DNA of 64,000 nt from Thysanoteuthis rhombus (GCA_963457665.1 OY735201.1:33200718-33264717), one strand, 5' to 3'. Shown: positions 11,041-22,924, counted from the stretch's first letter. The notes: generated by a model not told the origin, from the sequence alone. Made by a program: numbers and translations.

Positions 11041-14000
11041 GTGTGAAAATCTTTTGTACATATTTATCCATTACATACACTTGAAGACGAATTTAGATTA
11101 ACAATCAATCAGTCCCTTTAAAGATTTGTTGGGCCATTGGTAAAATTAACTCCGTAGAATTCAAACTCTGGGATGGTGTTGTTTAACGGGCAATTTTTTA
11201 AGGGAAAAATATGGGAAAAGAGACAAAGAATGAACTTGTAACGGTATTTTTATAAATTGAGAGCAATATGTATAAAGAATAAATGTCTAAAGTCATTTTT
11301 CGAGTTTTGTTACATCATGAATTTCAGATTATGAAATCAAACCCTTATACTTAAAGATGTTTTATTGAATGTATTAAAAAAGAGACAAATACTTAAATCA
11401 TCCATTTCTATATATTTTTATGAACAAAACTTTGTTTTCATAAAATTTAATAGAATTTTGACATCCCTTCGTGTTACAAACAAACAAACAAACAACAATT
11501 TTTAAAACATTTTTCAGGGGGGCGGCATGTTTTGCTTCTAAAACAAAAAGAATATTTTTCATAGATTTGTGTGGGCTTATTTGTACCCCACCCCTGGGAA
11601 CTTTTTATCAGAAGCATGTGGTAAGGTTTTTATGAATCTTCTATGTGAGTTCTTTAAAACAAATATGTCGCCAAATCTTTTCTAAGGCCTATGTGTATCA
11701 TTCTTAAGGTGTCGTCCAAGATGGCCACCAAATACTTATAATGCCCATTACTCGTTCATTATCCACTCTAGACAAGTTTTTCTTTCAACAGTTTTTGTAG
11801 TATCAAGTGTGATTGATAACCCATCAAAATTCTACCACAATCTGGTATAATTTTCAAGATGGCGTCCAAGTTGACTGTCAAATTAGTTGGCTTTACGAAA
11901 AAAAAGCCGCCTCCAAACAAATAACAACTAAAGGTTTCTCAACAGTTTTCTGTGCTATCAGGCGGGTTCAATGACATACTAAAAGGCTACATCAGTCTGG
12001 CTACTGAAAATGTATAACTTTCAAGGTGGTGCTCCCTAAGAGGAAGATTGCCATAGCAAAAACGTCTTACTCCGCAGTCCCCACTCAACATTTGACCTAG
12101 GACTTAAATAATCTAAGCTCAAGACACTATTACTTTGATTGGCAAATGTTTATTTCTGTTCAGTTTTCAGTTACAACGTAATAACTGATAAACATATTTT
12201 TCATCTAAGGAGTGTGACACCTCTCCCTGTCGTCAGTGGTCACTTCGTACCAAGTATCAGCTTTGCCCACGTTGTGTATTTTAGATCTAAAATAGACTCC
12301 CGATTGATTTATTTCCTGTGGGTGCGATCAGCAACATCTCTTCTCCAATTCAAGGCTGCTTATGTAATACTGGAAAAGGGAGAAGTCGAAAGCGACTGGG
12401 TGGCTATGGGTTTGTTTAAAACGAGGGACAAAAGGAGTTGGTTTGTTTAGCACGTGGGACAGAAGGAATGTCAACGGCAAGCTGTTCGATGTCGCTTCTC
12501 TGAGTCTATCTTTCTTCAGACTTTGCGATTTGGTGTGAGTTGTGTCCCTCCCGCTCCGCCTTCTCCTCCTCCTCCTCCTTTGCCATACTCAGCGACACCA
12601 TCCCACGTGACTTCGTCGCTTAGCATAGCAACTGCTTCCGTTAGGCTGCATTCAGCGACTATCTGAACCAACTGGCAAAAATCGCGTATATTTATAAGAA
12701 TCTTACGGGTAATATATTAGACATGGATGTCTAGGATCTAAAAAAAATTATAACTATATTTTGACTTCAAAAGGCGTGTTTTACTCGTTTCTGCCGTCTA
12801 GCTAGCAAAGAGGAGGCGCCAATTTCAATAACCAATAAAAAAAAAATAAAGGCAAGCATCTACGCTTTTCAATTTTCGAGAGTGGAAAGTTTTGATGAAT
12901 TAAATTTAAGGATTTTGTTCTCATGGTACGACTTCCGCTTTGATCAAAGGCCAAGGACTCGAGACAACAATTGATGGGAATCAGGTTAACTTCACGTAAT
13001 CAGATCCCGTCTAGGTCGTAACAACCCCAATCTGCAGTGAGCACCTGCAATTTCCAACTTTGTTATGTCTGGCAGTTTAACCCCGAGATCATCGGTCCCA
13101 ATAATCAATAGCTATCCATTTTAAACTCCATTTTCACGGAGGATTCAATTCTACACTACCGTTTAAAAGTCCAGACTGTCGATCGCAATTCGTAATAACA
13201 CATGCTTGTAAAATCAACATCAGTTATGATGTCACATTCCTCCCCCAACCTTGCAAAAAGTTGATATCTTTATCAGTGGGTACCAGCAACACAAAAAATT
13301 CCGTGCAAAATGCTCTTCTTTTAGATGAGCTTTCATACTATTTTTGGAAAAAAATTACTTCCCGTTTTTGAACATGTATTCTATTTCTAGACAGTTACAC
13401 ACCATTGTGTTTTCGTGTACGTGTAAAATGATATCTTGTAAAAATCCAATAGGTTATAAAATTAGTCTCCTTGTAAGACATTCAACTTATACTACCAAAT
13501 TCATGCAACAGTTCAATTGTTTATCAAAACTGTCTTCTTGGAGGATCCTTCCTGGGGGATCCTTCACTGCCCCCGCATACACAGCCTCACAATTCATCAT
13601 TTATTTTCATCTTTTACTCGTTAACGTTTCTGTAATTAAAAATGCTTGCAAAAAAATTTATCTCCTTGTCAGTATTTCCTTCACTTCATTTCATAAGAGT
13701 TCAGCAGATGGGTTCCTGTGAACACCAACCTTCACAATCGACAGTCGCTGACATTCTTCGATTTTAGCCTGAGGCGGGTGTTGATCTCCGCACTATCTCA
13801 ATTCCAAATCGCTTGAGGGATCGTTAGTGACCAGGGGCATCAGCGATATTTGTCAGTTCTTCCCCCTTGCACCCGCGCAAACTTGTCGACTTATCTGGTG
13901 ACCTCATCTTTTTAGACCAGTATGCTGAATAAATGGCCTTTATCATTTTTATCTATACGATAGCTAACATAGCGGTCCTTAATTGACGTAAATTAAATTT

Positions 14001-16235
14001 CTCTACTGTGGTAGTTTTTTTTAGCGTTACATTAGAGAATTTCTTTGATATAGGGGTTCTTGAAAATTCTTCCCTTGTTTTCGTCAGCGCAACGAAAGAA
14101 TCATGGGATTTGACGTTTCTCTTCCGCTTGAAACTCTTGATTTATTCTCACCAGCTACTCTTCATATTCATCTTTTTAGATGAGTCGAAATAACTCCCCA
14201 TTACTTATCCCTTCAAAGACTTTGTGGTTATTTTACCATTTAATTCTTCTAAAAATGTCTCCACAACATCCGAACGTTTACTTTCCTAATGCTACCCTTT
14301 GGAAACTTGATGCTGATTTTTTCCGACATTTTAATTCTTCATTAAATTCTTCATTATGAACATCTAAATACCAAACGCTCTTTAATGTCATGGTGATTCT
14401 TTGGCGGAAGAAGTTTCAACAATTTTATGGTGGGAAGTTGATATACGTCATAAAATGAGGTTGGTGAGGAGAGAAAGTTATAGAAACTGACTCCATTTGT
14501 TGAGTTTATATCCGAGATGGATCATACTGACAAAATGATAACACAACTTTCGGAAAAACGAATTATTCTTATTCATTCACGAAAAGGAAAATACAGGTTT
14601 CATCAATGTATTTCTTTGTATCTTTGTATTTAGGTAAGTATTTAGGCGTGTAGGTGTTGTTGTACTGAGCGCAAATTGAAAAACGTTTCAGCCATGTCCG
14701 GAACAACATGTGTTCACAAACGTGTTCGGGTGCGCCAAGTCACGAAAGAGAGAGTGATGTCGCTCATGTCTCATCGGCACGGAGGGAAATGGAAAGAGAC
14801 GGATTCAAAGGTTAGTACTCAGGTAACGCGATGGCGTTTAGGGGTAAGTCTTTTTTACCAATGGACTACGAGTATTTCCACCATCCCATATCTTGGGCCA
14901 TATCTGTCCAATTTCTAATTGTAAATAAGGAAGGAAGAAACTGTCGTGTCCTTTGTGCATGTATGGCTAATATTTGTGAGTCTATGTGTGTGTGTGTGAT
15001 GTGATCATGTCAGTTTAGCTGCTGTAAATTTGGTTTAATGTTTGGTAAGACGCCACAATGTGAATCTTCATTTAAAATCTTGCACGCGTTGAGAGGACTT
15101 TTTAAAAGCTGCCATATTTGTGAAATTTACCGGTGCATTGTGTCTTTGTTCGTCTTTTTTCTTTGTTACTCTGCCCCTCTATTTTTCTGGATTGTTGCAC
15201 TAGTCACACACAGAGCTCCACATGTTCTGACCACACACTGTGTTCTACATAACCAACCATTGGCGTCTAAATGAAACCCAAAGAATCTGGAATATTTATG
15301 TGGACAGTTAATTTCAGCTGCTGTTTCAAAGATTCTGTGATGAGATTGGCGCAGAGCATCCTGTTTTATCACAGCACACAGAAATACGTTGATTAAGTCG
15401 AGGCCGGGCGTTTGCTCAAATGGTCGAACTTTGGAATGAACATTCATGAATTTCTTACGCATCACCGGTCGCCTCTGTCAAGCCTTTTTGAAGAAGGAGA
15501 TTCTATTCTTCATCTTTGGTGTATGTGACCGACACATTCCATGGTCCTAAACGATCTGAACACGTTGATACAGAAAAGGAATGTAGACACAATTCAAGCC
15601 AAGGGAAAGGTTGTGGTATTTACAAGGAAATTACTTGTTTGTTTGAAGAGCAGAAACCTTGCAAACTTTCCGGTTCTTGACAATATACTTATTAACGATG
15701 ATAGAACATACCCTGTCAATACGCTCAATGAGATTTAAAAAAAAAAAAGTCTGAATTATTAATTTCGAAGGATAGTTCTCAGATATTGATGATCTTGGAG
15801 GAATCATATTGATCCCAAACTCCTTTTCATTAGATATATCCATGAAGGGTGACAACTATCCAGCCAAAGGATGATTTGATTGAATTCCAAGAAAACCCAG
15901 GAAGGAAAGTTGATTTCAAGAAGTCTGACCTGTATATCAAACAGGTCTAGTGTGAGCCTCTTACTCTAGTCTGGCGATAAATGTAATGAAAGTTATGGTT
16001 TCTTTCATAACTATCTATTTGTACGAAACAGGATTCTCTGCGTTATTGAACTTGAAATCACAATGGACGAATCGACTAGATGTTTCTGCTAATATGCAAG
16101 TAGCATTATCAAAATTTTTGATTGCAGGGAAACAAAATGAAAAATCATAAGTGGAAATAAACTGAATAAGCTCGTTTTTTTTGTTTGTATTTTTGTATTT
16201 GTTTTGTTTAATTACATTTTCTAAAGAATTATAAT
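11041..16235. other. Long stretch without a recognised gene
   Basis: Small unsupported frames only (for example at 12139-12450, 13344-13721 and minus 15166-15465). Around 11700-12030 there is repeat-like sequence with CAAGATGGC(C/G)(A/T)CC twice, at 11708 and 11857, which suggests a decayed duplicated unit. No domain is recognised. Confidence 0.4.
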
Positions 16236-16236
16236 T

Positions 16237-16334
<98 letters not shown>
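16236..16334. repeat. (CAT)n then (ATT)n microsatellite
   Basis: ATC/CAT triplets to about 16278 pass into ATT triplets up to 16334. Read on the minus strand this is the (AAT)n(GAT)n tail directly after the R2-like 3' end at 16340-16655. It may be that element's own tail. Confidence 0.9.
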
Positions 16335-16339
16335 CTGCA

Positions 16340-16655
16340 TTTTCAGTCCAGTTGCCTGGTGGTTACCGCTGGAGACTGAATGACAGTAAGTGTCCTCAGA
16401 TCTTCAGCCCTCCTCTCATCTCATCTCTCCCTCACCTATCACAGCAGTGCTGTGGTTTGTTCGTACCTCCACCACCATTTGTGTTTTTTCTCTCCTCCTC
16501 TGTTAGGCCACTGTTAATATTCCGGGTCGTAGATCTCATATTTCCAGCATTTTCCTCAGTATTTGTGCAGTTTCAATCTTTCCTTTTACCCCTAGTTCCT
16601 TCAACCTCGCCTTCAGTGTCTTTGGTACGGTTCTAAGTGCACCTATTATTACAGA
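16340..16655 (-). mobile_element. R2-like LINE 3' terminal fragment
   Basis: Minus-strand translation from about 16655 gives VIIGALRTVPKTLKARLKEL, GVKGKIET and ILRKMLEI. This corresponds to the C-terminal end of LINE proteins with a restriction-like endonuclease (VVVGALG...K.LE...LQK..LL.TA.ILRK.L). The same block is visible as VPVIVGALGMIKK in the copy at 18640-19610. The AHILR-type residues are partly deleted. A GTTACCACCAGGCAAC-type tail follows and ends at the triplet microsatellite. Confidence 0.65.
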
Positions 16656-16741
16656 TAATGATAATAATAATTATAAGAAAAAGAAGAAGAAGAAGAAGAA
16701 GAAGAAGAAGAAGAAGAAGAAGAAGAAGAAGAAGAAGACAA

Positions 16742-16794
<53 letters not shown>
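16656..16794. repeat. (AAG)n and (ATT)n microsatellite
   Basis: An ATAATAAT lead-in, then about 20 AAG/GAA triplets at 16678-16737, then about 17 ATT triplets at 16744-16794. The Ser-rich and Asn-rich minus-strand frame over it is an artefact. Confidence 0.95.
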
Positions 16795-17049
16795 GTTTGA
16801 GAAATGATCGATAACGCCTCACTTGTTGATATTTTAAAAGAAAGAAGAAAAACAAGACTGAAGTTCTTTTCAAACATAAAATAATAATACCGACAATTTT
16901 TCGATTTTTTGTACATCTTCCTCGGACAAAATTAAAATCAAGATGATTCGGCACCGGAACTAACACACTCGCTTACTAAGAAAGGTTCAGAAGCCACAGA
17001 AGTACTACATCACTGGTTTCAAGGTATTATGACTCCAATATATAAGAAG

Positions 17050-17800
17050 AGCAGTAAAATTCTGGAAAAAAGATCATAGTTAAGCAAATCATCAACCATA
17101 CTAAATGAAATCAGCCAGTAGGCAACACGGTTTTGCGCCAGGAAAAGGCGTAACTGCCAACTTATCAGAAGTTATGAACATCTGGACTGAAGCCCTGATG
17201 CACCACATTCTTGTTGATGTTCTCTACCTCGATAACCGTAAAGCATTTGATGGCGTCCTTTACCAACGACCTTTGAAGCAAATGAATAGTTTCAGAGTAA
17301 CTAGTGAAGCAAGTCAATGGCTAGAAGCATTCCTGTCCTAACAGAAAGCAGGAAGTGAGAGACAAGATTTATAGAATCTACAACCCTGGGCCAGAGGCAT
17401 GCAAGTGAAATTTCACCCCCAACCCCCAAACCCAAAACGTAAGGTCTTATATCTAGGGAAAAAACAACCAACCAGCAGATTACTGTATGCATAACGAGGA
17501 TGACAGCCTTCATGAACTTGAAAAGGCTAAAGTGGAAAATGACTTAGGGGTATACATTTGCAAACAGTTGAAATTATCTGACCACTTCCGAAAAAATACA
17601 GCAAACGGACCTCTTTGATACATTGAGCTCCTGAAACATAGCTTAGATGCCATTGAGAGGGTAAAACACAGGGCTACAAAGATGGCACATCATTACAAAA
17701 CTCAACCTATTCGGAGAGGCTATTAAAACTGGAATACAAACGTTGTATGGGAGACCTCCTAGAAACTTTACCGCATTATGGACATCATCCTTAGTGTTGA
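17050..17800 (+). pseudogene. Decayed non-LTR reverse transcriptase (CR1/L2/jockey-like)
   Basis: The block at 17105-17341 reads RQHGFAPGKGVTANLSEVMN, then VLYLDNRKAFDGV and WLEAFLS. These are RT motifs around QHGF and the catalytic YLDxxKAFD. After an internal deletion the same strand gives AYNEDDSLHELEKAKVENDL-like text and LGVYICKQLKLSDHFR, then LLKHSLDAIERVKHRATKMA and a YSERL..LEYKRCMGDL-like block at about 17520-17760. That is the usual C-terminal order of these LINEs. The F/YxDD motif region is missing and stops are frequent. Confidence 0.75.
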
Positions 17801-17855
17801 TCAAGCCTGTCATTGCAATCAATGACCCGTCAATCTCTTCAACCATAAGAGGCCA

Positions 17856-17856
<1 letters not shown>

Positions 17857-17892
<36 letters not shown>

Positions 17893-18290
17893 GTCTTTTA
17901 ACGTCCGTCGTTGGACATAGACCTTCCCTAGGATTCGCCACATCTCTATCATGGGCCTCACGGAGCCAGTATTTCCTGAATTTGTCTAGTACATCACTCC
18001 ATCTTTTGTTCTGTCGTCCTCAGTTTCTCATGCAATCTCAGGGGATCCATGTCGTGAGTCATGATGTCCATCAGTTGTCTTTTATTCTTGCAACATGGTC
18101 TGCCCATTGCCATTTGAGTTTTTTAATAGTTTCTATGATGTCTCGGATTCCTGTTTTCTTCCTTATGTACTGTGCTGTCTTGTGATCTCTCCATGTAAGG
18201 TTGAGCATGATTCTCTCATGCGCACGCTACATGCTTCTCAGTTTGTAGGTCTGTCTCTTGGTTAGGTTCCATATTTCAGCTCCATTTCAA
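17857..18290 (-). mobile_element. RTE-type LINE 3' end, antisense, with (ATG)n tail
   Basis: This is the same family as the insertions at 5.3 kb and 57.8-60.6 kb. On the minus strand it begins in the MELKYGT.NLTKRQTYKLRS region at about 18288 and continues through NLTWRDHKTAQYIRKK and IIETIKKLKWQWADHVARIK to GDP..CMRN. It ends with the GACGTTAAAAGACTG terminus and a (TGA)n tail (the CAT run at 17857-17890 on +). Several stops break it. It is 5'-truncated to about 430 bases. Confidence 0.85.
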
Positions 18291-18639
18291 AGAAGTTACA
18301 AATTCAGAATATTTCTTTATAAATTCACGTACCAACTCTTTTCTCATAAGCATTACCCTTATTTTAAAAGAGGAATTTTACCATCAAATAAAAGGAACAG
18401 CTACCAAAACTCTGATGGCAATCAATTTGGCTAATCTGTCTATGTATAAATTTGTAACCGAAGTACAAAAAGCCCCCACCCCCGAAAAGATCATAAAATG
18501 CAACCGTTGTCATGAATAAGGCACACTGATGATATTTATTTCATATGGAGGAGATATCAAAATTTTTGAAAAGTTTCCTTTTATATTGTAATTCTTTCAC
18601 TGGAAGGAACAATACAAATACAAATACAAAACCACAACA
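18291..18639. other. No recognised feature
   Basis: Short AT-rich spacer between the RTE fragment and the R2-like relic. A few ACAAATACAAATACAAA repeats lie at 18611-18633. Confidence 0.4.
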
Positions 18640-19610
18640 ATAGGACAACACCGGTACCTCGAAATCACTCAAGACCGGATGTTAAAACTAGTTAAGGAAC
18701 ATGAATGCACAACAAAGAAGCCCTCGATAGTTAAAGATAGTGAGAAGTTTGCAAGAGAACTAGATGTGAACTTGAACAGTGAATAGTATTCATAGAATAT
18801 AGATGCTAAGGAGCAAGGCCGTGAACAGCTTGAGGTGAAATGACGACATAAACCTCTGCACTGACAATACGCGCTCCGAAGCAAAAACGCTAATGTAGAC
18901 CAGAAAAAAACACCCATTGGTGACTCCGTGGAAGCGGACTGAAAGCAGAAACCGAGGGATACTTACAGGCCGCTCAAGACCAATGCTTGCATACTCGAAA
19001 CTTCTAAACGAATATCCCAAAAAACGGTACTGACTCAAAAATGCCGCTCCTGTGACTTCCATGTAGAAACACTTGGCCACCCCGTGTCTAGTTGCTCCAT
19101 TTTAACACCAATGGAATATTAGCCCGGACATGGCAGACTGAATCAATATCTACACTGGAGAGTCTGCAAGCATTACGAAATATCAACAGACAACAACTGG
19201 TATGAACATCAACCAGACCGACTAATTGAAGGAGAGAACGCCACAATACTATGGGACTATGCGATAAATGCTGACATTACCCACAAAGCGAACAGACCCG
19301 ACATTGTTGTAAAGTATCACCAGATAAGAACTTGCCTGTTAATTGACATGAGTCTGCCTTCTAATAAAAGATATAACTGTAAAGGAATTTTTGAAACTAG
19401 GCAAGTACAATGATCTTGAAATGTGACACTTGAAAGAACAAACTGTCCCCGTTATTGTCGGAGCCCTCGGGATGATCAAGAAAATCCCTGAAAAACATCT
19501 CACTGAAATCTCTGGGGACCCATTTCTCTCTGAAATCCAGAAGATTGTGGTAACAAGTACCACCCATATACTGAGGATAGCACTATTATTTGCCGTTTAT
19601 TATAACTGCA
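18640..19610 (+). mobile_element. R2-like LINE, C-terminal endonuclease fragment
   Basis: Translations across frames give a CDFHVETLGHPVSSC zinc-knuckle-like segment at about 19045, then WYEHQPDRLIEGENATILWD, ITHKANRPDIVVKYHQIRTC and LLIDMSLPSNKR (about 19198-19370). The frame at 19430-19600 gives VPVIVGALGMIKKIPEKHL and IQKIV. RPDIV followed by LID is the PD...D catalytic arrangement of the restriction-like endonuclease of R2/NeSL-type LINEs, and it is intact here. Upstream, LVKEHE..TKKPSIVKDSEK at about 18690 matches the linker before it. Frameshifts and stops make the copy dead. Confidence 0.75.
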
Positions 19611-19669
19611 ACACGCGTAAGAAAAAAATGGTGACACACACAGAAAAAATTGTACATTACTTCTTTTAC

Positions 19670-19930
19670 AAACAATACGGAGCAATTATCACCCAGTAAC
19701 ATGTCTGAAGCTACTACGGAAGTTAATGACGGGAATGCTGGGTAATGAGACCTATGAGCACTTGATTTCCAATGATCTTCTCCCCATACATGGAGCAGAA
19801 TGGATTTAGGGAGACGTCGTAGGGCACGAAAGATCACCTTGTACTGTACTTGAGAATTGTAAGCAGCTTTGATAGATTTCAGGAAAGCCTACGATAGGGT
19901 ACCCCATTCTTGGATAATGGAGACATTGAA
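19670..19930 (+). mobile_element. R2-like LINE, start of RT domain (second copy)
   Basis: NYHPVTCLKLLRKLMTGMLG, NETYEHLISNDLLP, then after a frameshift ISGKPT or, in another frame, DFRKAYDRVPHSWIMETLN at about 19871-19930. The FRKAYDRVPHSW motif is the RT block with the first catalytic aspartate. It lies head to tail after the C-terminal fragment of another copy, and is itself cut off by RTE sequence at about 19931. Confidence 0.75.
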
Positions 19931-20208
19931 CTAATTATGCTGGGCCTCACTTCGAGAGACCACAAGTCAGCACAGTACATCCGAGAAAAGACAAGATTTA
20001 GGGGACATCATAGAATCCATTAAAAATCTCAAATGGCAGTGGGCTGGCCATGTTGCAAGAATGGCGGACAATCTATGGACATCATGACTCACAACATGGA
20101 CCCTCCGAGATCACATGCGCAACCGAGGCCGGCAGAATATTAGATGGAGAGATGAGCTAGACAAATTCAGAAAGTACTGGCACCGTGATGCCCATGATAG
20201 AGAAGTAT
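19931..20208 (+). mobile_element. RTE-type LINE fragment embedded in R2-like relic
   Basis: The sequence from GCTGGGCCTCACTTCGAGAG to GATAGAGAAGTATGGCGAGG matches the C-terminal coding region of the RTE family at 5.57-5.83 kb: RDHKSAQY, IIESIKNLKWQWAGHVARMA, then LRDHMRNRGRQNIRWRDELD and KYW. Neither the true 3' end nor the (TGA)n tail is present. So this is not a simple tail-bearing insertion; it looks like a recombination or gap-repair patch. Confidence 0.75.
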
Positions 20209-21590
20209 GGCGAGGAGATAAGAATCCAATTTGGAATTGATAATGGTGCAGTATTGAGGACGTACCGTGGACGGCTTGTTTCATCAAAAGGAATTGATTT
20301 GCCGTCGGGCCAAAGGGTATTTGAAGCAGGAGATGCTGGATACAAATACCTGGGTTTTCTTGAACCTGATCAGATTCAGTGCAAGTAGATGCAAAAAAAG
20401 AATCAATGAACAATATTTGAAGAGACTGAAGCTCCTGCTCAAATCTGCTTAAATGCATGGGCTGTTCCTGTGATTCGATACAGTGCAGTGATCATAGATT
20501 GGACGGTGGCAGAGACCAGGGAATTAGATTGAATAACGAGTCAACTGATTTGTAATTATAAGGCATCGAATCAAGGATTGCTCGGTTAAATGACAGACGA
20601 AGGAACGAAAGGAGAGTCTCAGAGGAACGTTTGGCAACAGAGCAAAGGACCATTTATTTGTACTTGGCTGAGATGTTCTTGCATATGCTGCCGAGGAAAA
20701 TGGCTTGTTGAGGAGGGATACTGATAGTAGGAAGGACTGTGAGAAAAGGACTGAGGTAGAAAAGATGCTGGTAAGAGAAGAGATGGCATCACATGGTTAG
20801 TTTGAGAAAGAAACCAGGGAAATAAAAACAGATGATTCTTGGAGTTGACTGTCACAGAAGGGACATGGAAAGTAAACCTGAGGGCTTGATCATCGCTGCC
20901 GAGAACTAGGCACTGAATACAAACAGACACCGATTTGTGCAAGCCCTGTGGGAAGCACAATGAAAGTATTACCCATATTGTGAGCGCATGCAAAATGTTT
21001 GCTCGAAGAGAAAGTATCAGTGCAGGCGTGATAAATTCTCATAGAATGTGCCCTGGAACTTGAGCCAGAAATATAGATTTAGTATAACTGAGAGGTGGGA
21101 CCAACATCAACCAGAAAGTGCGATGGAGAGTGAAGAGGTCAAAAACTCGTGCAATTTCAACATCCAGTCGGATACAACCATTGAGCATATTGTGATAGTG
21201 AGGAAGGATACTAATGAATGCCTTATTTTGGATGTTACCATTCCAGACGACCAAAATATAGAAAACAAGAAATATGAAAAGATTGTTAAGTATTCGGAGT
21301 TGAGGGTGGGAATGCAAAGATTATGGTAAAAACAAATAACCGTCTCGGTTATCGTCGGGCTGCTTAGTCCCATTCCCCAAAATGTTCGGAAATATTTTGG
21401 CAAACTCGGTATTAAATTCAATCTGCGTACGTTACAGGTTTGTACTTCTTGGCACAGCAAACACCCTACGGAAAAGTTCTCTCTATCTGAAGTCAAAAAG
21501 ACCTGATCTACGCATAAGTCTATCTGGAACTGTAAAAAGGTTAATGTTACGTAGTCATTCCAATACTTCTACAAATCAATAAAGTTGTTA
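20205..21590 (+). mobile_element. R2-like LINE, RT end through endonuclease (second copy, continued)
   Basis: Resumes with GEEIRIQFGIDNGAVL, GIDLPSG and GYKYLGFLEPDQIQ, then after a stop AWAVPVIRYSAVIIDWT at about 20455. A CKPCGKHNESITHIVSAC knuckle (C-x2-C-x8-H-x4-C) follows near 20940, then WDQHQPESAMESEEVK, IQSDTTIEHIVIVRK and ECLILDVTIPDDQNI. This parallels the copy at 18640-19610. Where the family has a catalytic RPDIV, this copy reads EHIVIVRK, so the PD is gone. A poorly conserved tail ends near 21590, followed by unrelated sequence. Confidence 0.7.
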
Positions 21591-22120
21591 CGGCTACTAA
21601 TAGACACTAATAGTAATGATACTAAAAAGATGATTACGTCTTTTTGCTGTGATGTCGCTTTACATACACACAATACAGTGTTAAACATATCTTCAATTTG
21701 AATATCCACTTGTCTTATATAGATAACTAATACGAACGCTCTCTATCCACCTTGTTTTTCGGTTTTGTGTTACATCAGTAGTTGAGCCACCGCTAAATTG
21801 TCACCAAGTAAGGTCAAGTTGCATCAATTTTTCACCCTCTCTCCAAAGTCTCCTACAAAACGCTGGATCTCCTATTCTTAACGCTGTTCTCTGTTGGGAT
21901 ACATACTTTCTCTAATTTCCTCTTATTTTTCAGTTTCTTCTCTCTCTTTCTCTCTTATTTTCCCTCTTTCTATCTTCTTTCTTTTTAATATTTCTATTTG
22001 CTTTATCTCTTTTCTTTGCTTCTCTCTGTTTTCTCTCTTTTCTATGTCTTTTCCTTTTCCTATCTTCTTCTAGGACATTTATCACGGTTCACCATATATA
22101 TTACAAATTGTGGTAAGATG
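21591..22120. other. Spacer with a pyrimidine-rich tract
   Basis: About 21905-22072 on the + strand is a C/T-rich run built of TTTCTCTC-, TATCTT- and TTTCTTT-like words. No gene is recognised. Confidence 0.6.
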
Positions 22121-22399
22121 GAAACTTATCTGAAGAGATTTCCCGTCGTTACACTGTTAATATATCATTCAATTTAGACACCGTAAGTAGAATAAACAAT
22201 TTAAGAAAATAGGGCTGCTGTAGGAATCGAAAAAGTTGACACTTTGGGTTGAAAGCAGTTATTTGACCTTTGCTTATCGGCAGTAGGTTCGATTCCTGTA
22301 GCAGTCCCATTTTCTTCAATTGTTTATTCTATCTACACTGTCCAAATTGAATAATATATTAACGGTGTAACGACAGGAAGTCATTTCAAAAAAGTTTCT
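22121..22399. mobile_element. MITE-like foldback element with a B-box-like motif
   Basis: The arms 22121-22228 and 22291-22399 are inverted repeats, roughly 80% alike by eye over about 108 bases. Shared blocks include CGTCGTTACAC, ATATATCATTCAATTT, AGAATAAACAATT and CTGTAGGAATC. A 62-base spacer separates them. The end of the spacer and start of the right arm carry GGTTCGATTCC, a perfect tRNA-type B box (pol III). Related arm sequences occur at 22925-23025, 24303-24400 and 43044-43335. No transposase is encoded. Confidence 0.7.
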
Positions 22400-22762
22400 A
22401 TATAATATAACGCAATTTATAATTCAATCTGTAGAACCAAGTATGGCCATTTCTCAGAATGCATTCACATATATATGAATATATTGAACAAATCAAAGAC
22501 ACATTTATCATATTGGCACAGGCGTCCCTTAATATATATATCAAAGGAGCATCTTTTCAATTTTTTTACTACGCTTTTCTTGTCGAACGAATCCCTGGTT
22601 CCAATGTATATAGTGACTTTCCAAAGGATAAACGCTTTCGGCTGATCTTCTGACATTTTCAATAACAAGATGGAGTTGAAATTAAAACTAGAATGATTGA
22701 ATTAAAAAGATGCTCCTCTTTCATCAGTTTTAATGAAAGATGATTAAAGGAAATATGCTGGC

Positions 22763-22765
<3 letters not shown>
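22400..22765. other. No recognised feature
   Basis: AT-rich spacer; the small frames on both strands (22459-22668) are mirror shadows with no domain. Confidence 0.4.
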
Positions 22766-22840
<75 letters not shown>

Positions 22841-22857
22841 TAGATAGATAGATAGAC

Positions 22858-22910
<53 letters not shown>

Positions 22911-22911
22911 T
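22766..22911. repeat. (TA)n(GATA)n compound microsatellite
   Basis: About 36 TA units (22766-22838) pass into about 18 GATA units with one GACA variant (22838-22910). Confidence 0.97.
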
Positions 22912-22924
22912 GTCAATGAAAAAT

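Noticed and set aside
15166-15465. 99-residue minus-strand frame with several cysteines near its C-terminus
   Set aside because: Considered as a piggyBac-like C-terminal finger, but cysteine spacing does not match and no other block supports it.
16236-16334. CRISPR-like or satellite array
   Set aside because: Simple triplet microsatellite without spacers; the genome is clearly eukaryotic.
16649-16966. Asn- and Ser-rich 105-residue frame
   Set aside because: Produced by the (ATT)n and (AAG)n repeats.
20619-21496. Several 90-129-residue minus-strand frames
   Set aside because: They lie antisense to the R2-like relic, whose plus-strand translation carries the recognisable motifs.
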